Shown here in pieces: positions 34,064 through 41,563 of a stretch of 46,825 nt of DNA. The notes under the pieces are model-generated. The model searched no databases and was not told the origin of the DNA. It saw only the letters and a list, made by a program, of their open reading frames with translations. Within the stretch, counting starts at the first letter, position 1; each line of letters begins with the position of its first letter. This DNA comes from Pseudomonas sp. B6002 (GTDB lineage Bacteria; Pseudomonadota; Gammaproteobacteria; Pseudomonadales; Pseudomonadaceae), in assembly GCF_013385985.1 (NCBI RefSeq), contig NZ_JACAOY010000039.1, forward strand, positions 1 through 46,825, given 5' to 3'. The position numbers and the translations under genes are program-made.

Positions 34064-36009
34064 ATCACCAGGTAAGCGCGGCCCATATGGCAGGTGAGGT
34101 TGGCCCCGACTTCAGCGTTGCCCAGGCTGATGCCCAAGGCCGAAAGCAGCGTGTTGACGATAGGGTCGAGCACCGGCGCCAGTACGTTCTGGATCAGGCC
34201 CACCAACGACGAGATGATGGTGGTCAACGCGTTGGCCACCGTCGCGTTGCCACTGTTGGGCGTACTGCCGGTGGGCGGCACGTAAGTCACCTGCAGGCCC
34301 GACAGCGTGGCGCCCAGGCTGTTGATGATATTCGCTGTGCCGGGAGGGCTCTTATACGTCGGTGTCGCATTCATTTCAGCCACCGGTAGAAACAGCAAGG
34401 GGCTGGTTTGCTGGCCGATGGTGGACAACGCTTTCAAGTTCAAGCCGCCCCCTACCCCGGCCGTGCGTGGGCCGCAGATCAAGGTCAGCACGATGCAATA
34501 GTGTTCGCCAAAGTCGATCAGCCTGACCGGCTGAACATTGACCGGCGCCGAGGACGAAAACGCCGATACAGGGTCCACATAACCTACGCCCAACGTGGCG
34601 ACGGCGGTAGTGGCCTGCACCGTCAACGACTTGGTGGCCGGTGTGGCACAACTGAAATCCGTCACGTGGCTCTCGGCGCTGGCGGCCTCGATGTAGATGG
34701 ACAGGGACTGGGTGATATCCACGTCCGTGACGTTGCACGCCACCAGGCACAGGACACCCCCGACCACCGCAGGAATATTCAGGTTCAGCAGACCACCCAC
34801 CACCTTCGACACGGGCGTGGCGAGACCGGTCAGGATCGAGGCCACCCCCGACACCAGCTTGAGCACCGGTGCCTGTACCACCACCAGGGTGCGCACTTGT
34901 GCCGTGCGCACGAAAATCTGATCGGTCGGCGGCGTCTTGGCCAGCCCGGCCTTGGCCAGTGCGGGGTTGCCAATCGCCGAGAGTTGCGGCGGCTCGATCA
35001 CCTTGGTCTGGATCGAGACATTGCCTACGAGGGGGATATTGAGTTGAACCGCCGCGCTCACCGCGCTCTTGCTGCTGGACAGTTGCGCCACTGCCTCCAG
35101 CAGTTGGAACAGCTGCACCGTGGAGTTCAGGGCGGCAATCGGCGTGCCGGTGGCCACGTTCAGCAAGCTGCCCACGGTCAGCAGTTGGGTATTGGGGGCG
35201 ATAGCTTCCAGCGCCAGTACGTTGTTGATGACCGCCGTGGCCGCGGCACCGTTCTTTTGCAGCAGCATCACCGTCGCATGAATCAGGTCCGTGGCGGAGG
35301 CTTTGGCCGCCAGCAGCGCGGTGTAATCGCCCGCCGTCACGTTAAGGCGGATGGCCAGTTGGTCCAGGTAACCGAGCAGGTTGACGTTGGTAGACACGAT
35401 CCCGTTCCAACCCGCGGCCGTCAGCGACAAGCTGCCGCCGAGCAAATTGCCGAAGGTGAAATTCAGCAATGGCGATTTCGTGGAGTCGACCGTGGCCAGG
35501 CTGCTGCGGATGGTCAGTTGCGCGACCGGCGGTGCCTGGGCCGCCACGGCGGTAGCACTCAGAATGGTCTGCGCGTTGAACGTTTTACCGTGGAACAAGT
35601 TCAGGATGCCATTGGCGATGCTGGTCATCACCGTACGCGAGGCCACCACGCGGATCGCGTCGTTCTTGGTGGCATCGGCGGTAAACACACGCAGGTTGCT
35701 GGCGTTGGTGGCAAGGGTGCCGCAGGTCACCACCAGCGTGCGGCTGTTGTCGCCGGCCACCAGGGTAAAACCGTTGCGCTTGGCATTTTGCACGGCATAG
35801 GCATTGGCGGTCGTGCTGCTGCCGCATTGCCCACCCAGCCCTGCTGCCTCAAGGGCCGACGTATCGGCGATGGATTGCACCTTGCGCTTTTCGAGGTACA
35901 ACCGCCCGCTGTCGACCGCCAGCAGCATGAATATCAAGGCAAGCGCCAAGGTACCCGCCGCCATCAGGCCGATCGCACCACGTTGCCTGGAACGAAGTCG
36001 GGGAGACAT
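34060..36009 (-). CDS. tadG: TadG-like pilus assembly protein
   Basis: A 649-residue protein with an N-terminal pseudopilin-like anchor (RQRGAIGLMAAGTLALALIFMLLAVDSGRLYLEKRKVQ, in the style of TadG/DUF2134) and a very long periplasmic part rich in Val, Leu, Ala, Ser and Thr with few charged residues. It contains several cysteine pairs (GGVLCLVACNV, HYCIVLTLICG). No von Willebrand MIDAS motif was recognised. AAAGGAG stands six bases before the ATG. It is convergent with pprA; the two stop codons share the palindrome CTAG at 34060-34063. Confidence 0.87.
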   Translation of the reverse strand: MSPRLRSRQRGAIGLMAAGTLALALIFMLLAVDSGRLYLEKRKVQSIADTSALEAAGLGGQCGSSTTANAYAVQNAKRNGFTLVAGDNSRTLVVTCGTLATNASNLRVFTADATKNDAIRVVASRTVMTSIANGILNLFHGKTFNAQTILSATAVAAQAPPVAQLTIRSSLATVDSTKSPLLNFTFGNLLGGSLSLTAAGWNGIVSTNVNLLGYLDQLAIRLNVTAGDYTALLAAKASATDLIHATVMLLQKNGAAATAVINNVLALEAIAPNTQLLTVGSLLNVATGTPIAALNSTVQLFQLLEAVAQLSSSKSAVSAAVQLNIPLVGNVSIQTKVIEPPQLSAIGNPALAKAGLAKTPPTDQIFVRTAQVRTLVVVQAPVLKLVSGVASILTGLATPVSKVVGGLLNLNIPAVVGGVLCLVACNVTDVDITQSLSIYIEAASAESHVTDFSCATPATKSLTVQATTAVATLGVGYVDPVSAFSSSAPVNVQPVRLIDFGEHYCIVLTLICGPRTAGVGGGLNLKALSTIGQQTSPLLFLPVAEMNATPTYKSPPGTANIINSLGATLSGLQVTYVPPTGSTPNSGNATVANALTTIISSLVGLIQNVLAPVLDPIVNTLLSALGISLGNAEVGANLTCHMGRAYLVI

Positions 36010-36105
36010 CGAGCACTCCTTTGGCGCTTACTCTCCGTAGGTGCAATGAAGTGTAGTCAAGGCTTGGCAGGGGTGATGACGATTTTACAGACACAACAGC
36101 CCCCT

Positions 36106-36190
36106 GTAGGAGCTGGCTTGCCAGCGATGGCATCACCTCGGTCTACCTGAAAGACCGAGGTGCCCGCATCGCAGGCAAGCCAGCTCCCAC
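36106..36190. repeat. REP pair
   Basis: GTAGGAGCTGGCTTGCCAGC and the inverted GCAGGCAAGCCAGCTCCCAC flank an inner CACCTCGGT/ACCGAGGTG stem. It lies between tadG and the DUF4136 gene; the remaining gap holds the tadG promoter and nothing else recognised. Confidence 0.85.
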
Positions 36191-36222
36191 ACAAGCCAGC
36201 GCCTTCAAAGGATCTGCAGGTT

Positions 36223-36780
36223 TTAGTGGGGTGGATAGGTGGAAAGGATCCGGTTCACCGTGGTGCGAATGGCGTTGCTGCGGTCCTGAGGGTTCGGCGT
36301 GCTGCTCATCATCTGCTCATCGCTGCCACGCCACACCAGCTTGCCGTCCTTGCCGTCGAGCAGGTCGATCTGGATGGTGGCCACTTTGTAGGTGACGTTG
36401 CGCGTTTCGTTGTACATCGGGCCACCCCAGTAGCCGTTCCACGGGCCGCCCCAGGCGCCGCCGTAGTTGGTGGTGACTTGTTGCTGACGGTCTTCGACGA
36501 TCAGGTAGGCCTGCACGTTCACGTCAGCCTTGGTACCCGGTGCTGCGGGGCGCAGGCCGCGCTGGTCGAGTTGCTCGCCCACGGCCTCGCGGATGCGTTG
36601 TTCGGTGAGGTCACTCTTGATTCGCGGGTCATCCGGGCGATATTGCAGCGCCGGGTCTTTCCAGGCCCAGCTGCGGTAGGCGCCGAAGTCGCGGCTGGCG
36701 TCAAAGTCATGGTTGACCTGATTGGTCTGGCAGCCGCCCAGCAATACAACGACAGCAAGTGCAGCGATGCGACGAAGCAT
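36223..36780 (-). CDS. DUF4136 lipoprotein (second copy)
   Basis: A 185-residue lipoprotein: signal peptide, lipobox LGGC with C17, and Gln at +2 for outer-membrane sorting. The DUF4136 core is recognisable from NHDFDASRDFGAYRSWAW, followed by [21 protein letters not shown] and ADVNVQAYL. A Gly/Trp/Tyr-rich insert (YGGAWGGPWNGYWGG) sits in the middle. It is paralogous to the gene 45 bp upstream. Function is unknown; GGAGAA lies before the ATG. Confidence 0.83.
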   Translation of the reverse strand: MLRRIAALAVVVLLGGCQTNQVNHDFDASRDFGAYRSWAWKDPALQYRPDDPRIKSDLTEQRIREAVGEQLDQRGLRPAAPGTKADVNVQAYLIVEDRQQQVTTNYGGAWGGPWNGYWGGPMYNETRNVTYKVATIQIDLLDGKDGKLVWRGSDEQMMSSTPNPQDRSNAIRTTVNRILSTYPPH

Positions 36781-36825
36781 GGTTGTTCTCCAAAAAACGA
36801 GGCGTTCTTGAGATGAGAATAGCGG

Positions 36826-37428
36826 TTAACTGGGCGGGTAGGCCGTCATTGCCTTCTGCACGGCCTCGCGCAGGGAGTCGGCGCGCTCGCTGAGGCTGCC
36901 CTGGCTGGTGGTCTCCGCGCTGGTGCTCCACACGGGCTGGCCGTTGCGCGCATCGAACAGGTTGACCCGCACCACCGCCACCGTCACTTCATAGGTACGC
37001 ACCACCGGCACCGAGTTGTACATGCCGTAGCCGTTGCCATAGCGGTTATAGCCGCCATACCCGTAGCCATAGTCGTCCTGGACTTGCTTGAGGCGTTTCT
37101 CCAGGCGCACGTCGGCGCTGACCAACAGGTCCGGCGCACGTTTGTCATGCAGGGGGCGCAGGCCGCGTTGGTCCAGAGCGCCGCTGACCGCCTCGGCAAT
37201 CTGTGCCGAGTCGGCCCAGGCCGAGCCCGCCGGCAACTGGCCGTTGAGCCAGGCCCAATTGCGGTAGGCGCCGTAGTCACGCACCGGCGCCGGATAAGCG
37301 CTGGCATCGAAGGTATTCGCCGCCTGGGCCGGCGCCGGAGGAATCGGCGCCGAAGCAGCGACATACGGGTTGGGGCTGGAACAGGCACCCAACCCCAGGG
37401 ACAACAGGATCAAACAGAGACGACGCAT
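36826..37428 (-). CDS. DUF4136 lipoprotein (first copy)
   Basis: A 200-residue lipoprotein (LGAC lipobox, C16, Ser at +2). The same order of blocks as its neighbour is seen: [43 protein letters not shown], a Gly/Tyr-rich insert ([16 protein letters not shown]), then [23 protein letters not shown] lies before the ATG. The pair looks like an old tandem duplication and probably one transcript. Function is unknown. Confidence 0.83.
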   Translation of the reverse strand: MRRLCLILLSLGLGACSSPNPYVAASAPIPPAPAQAANTFDASAYPAPVRDYGAYRNWAWLNGQLPAGSAWADSAQIAEAVSGALDQRGLRPLHDKRAPDLLVSADVRLEKRLKQVQDDYGYGYGGYNRYGNGYGMYNSVPVVRTYEVTVAVVRVNLFDARNGQPVWSTSAETTSQGSLSERADSLREAVQKAMTAYPPS

Positions 37429-37452
37429 TTCGACCTCCGCAGACTGGGCCGC

Positions 37453-38202
37453 TTAAACCGGACGGCAGATCCAGTGCAAATAACGCCCAAGTCCGGCAAA
37501 GCTTGGGTGACGACGGTGAGCGAGTTCCATCTCCAAAAGGTCCTGCAAATCGGCGCGGGCCTGGAATTCCACCGGCATATAGTCGTGGAACACCCGCACG
37601 CCGCTTTGGCTTTCGACCTGCCAAAGCCCTTCGAGTTGCGCCGCCAGCTCGCGTGGGTCGAGCGGTTGTTGCGGCGTGAGGCTCTGCTTCTCGCCGGCCA
37701 TGTCGTTCTTGCGCATTTTGCGGAAGTGGCCTTTGAGCAGGTTGCGATAAATCAACGCATCACGGTTGTAGAACGCCAGCGACAGCCAGCCCCCGGGCAC
37801 CGTGAGTTGGTGCAGCACGGGCAAAATCGCGTGGGGTTCAGCCAGCCATTCCAGCACGGCGTGGCACAGCACCAGGTCGTAGGGTTCGGTGAGCTGGCCG
37901 AGCAGGTCTTGCCAGGGTGCGTGAATAAACGTGGCGGTCTGCCCGGCGTCGGCGAACCGTTGGCGCGCGCCTTCGAGCATCGGCTCGGCGGGCTCGGCCA
38001 GGGTCACCTGATGGCCCTGCTGGGCCAGCCACAATGACATGTGCCCCAGGCCCGCGCCGATATCCAGCACACGCAACGGACGCGCTGGCAACGCTTCAGT
38101 CAGGTCAGCCTGGAGCACCGCGAGGCGGATAGCCCCCTTGGCGCCGCCGTAGATCTTCTCGGCAAAACGCGTGGCCAACTGGTCGAAATGACGATCACTC
38201 AT
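37453..38202 (-). CDS. cmoM: tRNA 5-carboxymethoxyuridine methyltransferase CmoM
   Basis: A SAM-dependent methyltransferase of 249 residues that methylates cmo5U34 to mcmo5U in tRNA wobble positions. It matches E. coli CmoM along its length: RHFDQLATRFAEKIYG at the start, SAM motif VLDIGAGLGHMSL, LCHAVLEWLAEP, LSLAFYNRDAL and GVRVFHDYMP. The ATG at 38202 overlaps the end of the MazG-like gene by eight bases (translational coupling); the frame is open to 38250. Confidence 0.9.
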   Translation of the reverse strand: MSDRHFDQLATRFAEKIYGGAKGAIRLAVLQADLTEALPARPLRVLDIGAGLGHMSLWLAQQGHQVTLAEPAEPMLEGARQRFADAGQTATFIHAPWQDLLGQLTEPYDLVLCHAVLEWLAEPHAILPVLHQLTVPGGWLSLAFYNRDALIYRNLLKGHFRKMRKNDMAGEKQSLTPQQPLDPRELAAQLEGLWQVESQSGVRVFHDYMPVEFQARADLQDLLEMELAHRRHPSFAGLGRYLHWICRPV

Positions 38203-38503
38203 GGGAGAACCGCCGTTCGCTGTCGGCCAACTTGGCGCGCACCACCTCATTCATGTCCAGGCCCAACTCACTGCACAGCAACAGCAGGTACAGCACGATA
38301 TCGCCGACTTCCTGGCCGGCGTGGGCCAGTTTGTCGGCCGGCAACTGGCGCGACTGGTCTTCGGTCAGCCACTGGAAAATCTCCACCAGCTCGGCCATTT
38401 CCACACTGGCAGCCATGGCCAGGTTTTTCGGGCTGTGAAATGGCTTCCAGTCGTTGTTATCGCGGATGCGGTGCAGGCGTTCGGTGAGGTGTTCGAGGTT
38501 CAT
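38195..38503 (-). CDS. MazG-like nucleotide pyrophosphohydrolase
   Basis: An all-alpha NTP pyrophosphohydrolase of 102 residues (RS21-C6/iMazG group), a house-cleaning enzyme hydrolysing (modified) dNTPs to NMP and PPi. Metal-binding motif: ASVEMAELVEIFQW (ExxE) and EVGDIVLYLLLL (ExxD). AGGAG lies seven bases before the ATG at 38503; the longer frame to 38707 runs through a REP pair and is not credible. It is upstream of and overlapping with cmoM. Confidence 0.88.
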   Translation of the reverse strand: MNLEHLTERLHRIRDNNDWKPFHSPKNLAMAASVEMAELVEIFQWLTEDQSRQLPADKLAHAGQEVGDIVLYLLLLCSELGLDMNEVVRAKLADSERRFSHE

Positions 38504-38566
38504 GCGGGGGCTCCTGAAGGTGTATAGCTTCGGGGGGATGGGCGTTGAAGGCAAGTGAACCTTTAG

Positions 38567-38650
38567 GCCGCCATCGCGGGCAAGCCCGCTCCCACAGTTG
38601 ATTGGGTTCACACGGTCAAAATGTGGGAGCGGGCTTGCCCGCGATAGCGA
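38567..38650. repeat. REP pair next to the pbpC stop
   Basis: CATCGCGGGCAAGCCCGCTC (from 38571) and the inverted GTGGGAGCGGGCTTGCCCGC (from 38623) flank 27 bases. The second half ends two bases from the pbpC stop codon. Confidence 0.87.
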
Positions 38651-38651
38651 T

Positions 38652-40964
38652 CTAATCGACGACGCTGAACTCCAGCCGAGCAGTTTGGCCCGCCTCATCC
38701 AGCACACTCAATTGATAACGCCCCAATTGCTCGAAACTGGTGTTGATAAAATCCTGGTTAGCACTGTCCCCCAACGGCGCGCCATTGAGGAACCACCAAC
38801 GCCGCCCACTGCCCCCCAGTGCGGAAAGCTTCAGGCGCAGTGCTTGCTGGCTGCCCGCTGGCAAACGCAGTTGGTCGCCCTCACGCACGCCGACGATCGA
38901 CAGTGGCGAAGACACCGCCAACGCCGGTGGCGGGCAGTCGGGATCAGCGGCCGGAATACGGGCTTCGCGACGCTCGATCCTGGGCAGCCACGGTTCCAAC
39001 GGAGCGGGCCAGAGGGCGATATTTTTGAACGACGCTCCCGGGCAACTGGCATCGACCCGCAAGCCCTTCGCATTGACCCAGACAGGCTCCATCAACCCCA
39101 CGCTCAACGGCTGATCCAGCGCCTGCAAGGTCGGCGGTGTGGTGTTGTCCAGCGTCCAGGCGAAGCGTTGGCGGCGGCAGTTAGGGTCGGAGCGGCTCAT
39201 GGGCTGGCCCAGCGGCCAACAGATCGCCGCCACGCCGACATTGGCCGGCACCGGCTTCACCGGCGCACTGATGCCGCGCTGGCTGTCGCGGTTGGTCAGC
39301 ACGTCATGCACCTGCAACATCAACGGCGCCGCTGAGGCCAGGCCGAACTGGCCGGGCACCGGTGTGCCGTCCGGGCGGCCGATCCACACACCGATCAGGT
39401 AACGCGGCCCCACGCCAATCGCCCAGGCATCCCTAAAGCCATAGCTGGTGCCGGTTTTCCAGGCCAGCACCGGGCGCTGCACCAGTTCGGCACGCGGGTC
39501 ACGGTCGGGCCGGGCCTGGCCGCTGAGGATGCGCCGCACAATCCACGCCGCCCCCGGCGACAGCATCGGGCGCTCGCGCAGTACATCGTCGGGCTGCAAA
39601 CGAATGGTCGCGCTCTTGCCGTCCCGCGCGAAGGCACTGTAGCCACTCACCAGGTCTTCCAGGCGGCTGCCGGCACCGCCGAGGATCAGCGCCAGGTTGG
39701 GCTCGGCCAGCGTCGGCAAGGCCAACGGCACGCCACCGATGCGCATCTGCGCGGCAAACCGCTTGGGCCCATAGGCTTCCAGCAACTGCACGGCCGGCAG
39801 GTTCAGCGAACTGGACAATGCCGTACTCGCCGGCACCGCACCGCTGAAGCCCATGGAGAAGTTGCCCGGCCGGTAATCGCCATAGCGCCGGGGCACGTCC
39901 TGTAACAGGGATTCGGAGTGGATCAGCCCGTCGTCCAGGGCCATGCCGTACAGGAACGGCTTCAAAGTCGACCCAGGTGAGCGTAGGGCGCTGACCATGT
40001 CCACATGGCCAAAGCGCTTGGCGTCGTTGATGTCCACCGAGCCCAGGTAGGCCCGTACGGCCATGCTTTCTTCTTCCACCACCAGGATCGCGGCCGAGGT
40101 GTGCTCCGGCAAACGCGCGCGCCAGCCCAGCAGCAGGTCTTCAAGACGGCGTTGCAGGGTGGCGTCCAGGGTGGTGCGGATCAACGGCGGGCTGTCGGGA
40201 CGGTTCAGGCGCCGAGCCAGCAACGGCGCCAGGCTCGGCTCCAGGCGGGGCGCGAGCAGCAGCGGTTCCTCCAGGGCTTCATCGACGGCTGACTGCGGCC
40301 ACACCTGAAATTCGGCGAGACGGCGCAGCACTTTGTCGCGAGCTTCCTGGGCGCGCTGGGGGTGACGGTCCGGGCGCAGGCGGCTGGGGCCCTGGGGCAA
40401 TACGGCGAGCAAGGCAGCTTCGGCGTGGGTCAGTTGGGACGGGGATTTGCCCAGGTATGCCCAACTGGCCGCGGCCACGCCCTGCAAGGTGCCGCCGAAC
40501 GGTGCGCGGTTGAGGTACAGGTTGAGGATCTCGTCCTTGGACAGGTGCCACTCCAACTGCGCGGTGCGCCACAACTGGCGCAACTTGCCGTGGAAGGTGC
40601 GCGAATGCGGGTCCAGCAGCCGCGCCACCTGCATCGACAAGGTGCTGCCGCCCGACACCACCCGTGCGCCGGTGAGGTTCTGCCACGTCGCCCGCACCAG
40701 CGCCAGCGGGTTTACCCCGGGGTGCTGGTAGAACCAGCGGTCTTCGTAGGTGAGCAGCGCGTCGAGGTAATAGGGTGAGACTTCACTTGTTTGAATCGGG
40801 TAGCGCCACACGCCGTTGGCATCGGCAAACCGCCATAACGGCGTGCCATCCTCGGCGAGCACCACCCGGGCCAGGTCGTCCTTGGGCAAGGGCAAGGGCC
40901 AGATGCGGTCGGCGAGCCACAGCAGGGCAACGAGCAACACCACAATGCCCAAGGCCCAGCGCAA
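38652..40964 (-). CDS. pbpC: Penicillin-binding protein 1C
   Basis: Bifunctional class A PBP of about 770 residues: N-terminal membrane helix (about 2-19), glycosyltransferase domain (EDRWFYQHPG with E74, then GGSTLSMQVARLL), transpeptidase domain (S332-T-L-K335, SSLN, KTGTS) and the C-terminal PBP1C domain. It polymerises and cross-links peptidoglycan. The start is uncertain: a REP pair at 40968-41056 abuts the N-terminus. I used the TTG at 40964, just after the REP and giving the E. coli length; the alternative is a GTG at 41072 that would translate the REP into about 36 extra residues. Neither has a clear ribosome site. The alpha-2-macroglobulin gene is upstream in the same direction, as in E. 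coli. Confidence 0.9.
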   Translation of the reverse strand: MRWALGIVVLLVALLWLADRIWPLPLPKDDLARVVLAEDGTPLWRFADANGVWRYPIQTSEVSPYYLDALLTYEDRWFYQHPGVNPLALVRATWQNLTGARVVSGGSTLSMQVARLLDPHSRTFHGKLRQLWRTAQLEWHLSKDEILNLYLNRAPFGGTLQGVAAASWAYLGKSPSQLTHAEAALLAVLPQGPSRLRPDRHPQRAQEARDKVLRRLAEFQVWPQSAVDEALEEPLLLAPRLEPSLAPLLARRLNRPDSPPLIRTTLDATLQRRLEDLLLGWRARLPEHTSAAILVVEEESMAVRAYLGSVDINDAKRFGHVDMVSALRSPGSTLKPFLYGMALDDGLIHSESLLQDVPRRYGDYRPGNFSMGFSGAVPASTALSSSLNLPAVQLLEAYGPKRFAAQMRIGGVPLALPTLAEPNLALILGGAGSRLEDLVSGYSAFARDGKSATIRLQPDDVLRERPMLSPGAAWIVRRILSGQARPDRDPRAELVQRPVLAWKTGTSYGFRDAWAIGVGPRYLIGVWIGRPDGTPVPGQFGLASAAPLMLQVHDVLTNRDSQRGISAPVKPVPANVGVAAICWPLGQPMSRSDPNCRRQRFAWTLDNTTPPTLQALDQPLSVGLMEPVWVNAKGLRVDASCPGASFKNIALWPAPLEPWLPRIERREARIPAADPDCPPPALAVSSPLSIVGVREGDQLRLPAGSQQALRLKLSALGGSGRRWWFLNGAPLGDSANQDFINTSFEQLGRYQLSVLDEAGQTARLEFSVVD

Positions 40965-40967
40965 TAT

Positions 40968-41056
40968 GTGTGGGAACGGGCTTGCTCGCGAATGCGGTGG
41001 GTCAGCCAATGCTTGGGTCACTGGCACACCGCCTTCGCAGGCAAGCCAGCTCCCCC
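40968..41056. repeat. REP pair at the pbpC 5' end
   Basis: TGTGGGAACGGGCTTGCTCG (40969 on) and GCAGGCAAGCCAGCTCCCCC (to 41055) in opposite directions. The first half is less well conserved than other copies. It ends four bases before the TTG proposed as the pbpC start. Confidence 0.8.
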
Positions 41057-41122
41057 ATTGAACCGAGTACACCCGTGATAAAGGAAACCCATGTTTAAAC
41101 CGTCAAACCTCTATGCTGGTAG

Positions 41123-41151
41123 GGAACTAGCCTGTCGCATTAACAACCAAA
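41123..41151 (+). promoter_or_regulatory. AlgU (sigma-22)-like promoter
   Basis: GGAACTA (41123-41129) and ACCAA (41146-41150), 16 bp apart, resemble the AlgU/RpoE-type pattern GAACTT-N16-TCnnA. The promoter is about 40 bp upstream of the small membrane-protein start. The match was judged by eye. Confidence 0.42.
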
Positions 41152-41188
41152 GGCACAGATACGCCCACCTTCTCATCAGGACACACAT

Positions 41189-41482
41189 ATGCAGGTAGAA
41201 AGCTTCTTTGAATGGTTGGGCCAGGCGCTCGGTTCCGTCATCCGCTTTATCGTCGACGGGCTCAGCGGTTTGTTCGGTGCCTTGACCCACGCTGGCGGCA
41301 ACTTTATCGAAGGCCTGTCGCGCACGTTGGGCATGGACACCTCGATCATCAGCATCCTTAGCCTGATCATCGGCCTGATGCTGCTGTATTCGGCCGTGCG
41401 CGCGTTCATGCGGGCGTCGATCATCATGGGGATCATCTGGTTGATGCTGGGGTTGTGGCTGCTGAGCTGGGTGGTGCACTGA
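41189..41482 (+). CDS. Small inner-membrane protein, unknown function
   Basis: A 97-residue protein with an amphipathic N-terminus (MQVESFFEWLGQALGSVIRFIVDGLSGLFGAL) and two membrane helices at about 53-70 and 77-95, joined by a short loop (RAFMRAS). CAGGA precedes the ATG. It lies in the opposite direction between the alpha-2-macroglobulin and pbpC genes and has an AlgU-like promoter, so a cell-envelope stress role is plausible but inferred. I do not recognise a named family. Confidence 0.75.
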   Translation: MQVESFFEWLGQALGSVIRFIVDGLSGLFGALTHAGGNFIEGLSRTLGMDTSIISILSLIIGLMLLYSAVRAFMRASIIMGIIWLMLGLWLLSWVVH

Positions 41483-41496
41483 CACCGCAATCCCTT

Positions 41497-41560
41497 GTAG
41501 GAGCCGGCTTGCCGGCGATGAGGCCCTGAACACCGCCATCGCCGGCAAGCCGGCTCCTAC
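41497..41560. repeat. REP pair
   Basis: GTAGGAGCCGGCTTGCCGGC and its inverse ending CCGGCTCCTAC form an almost perfect long hairpin between the convergent small membrane-protein gene and the alpha-2-macroglobulin gene. Confidence 0.88.
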
Positions 41561-41563
41561 AGG

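Noticed and set aside
34408-36150. 580-codon plus-strand frame opposite tadG
   Set aside because: Arg/Gln/His-rich composition typical of a shadow in high-GC DNA; it also runs into a REP.
38504-38707. N-terminal extension of the MazG-like protein
   Set aside because: It would translate a REP pair; the ATG at 38503 has a good ribosome site and gives the family length.
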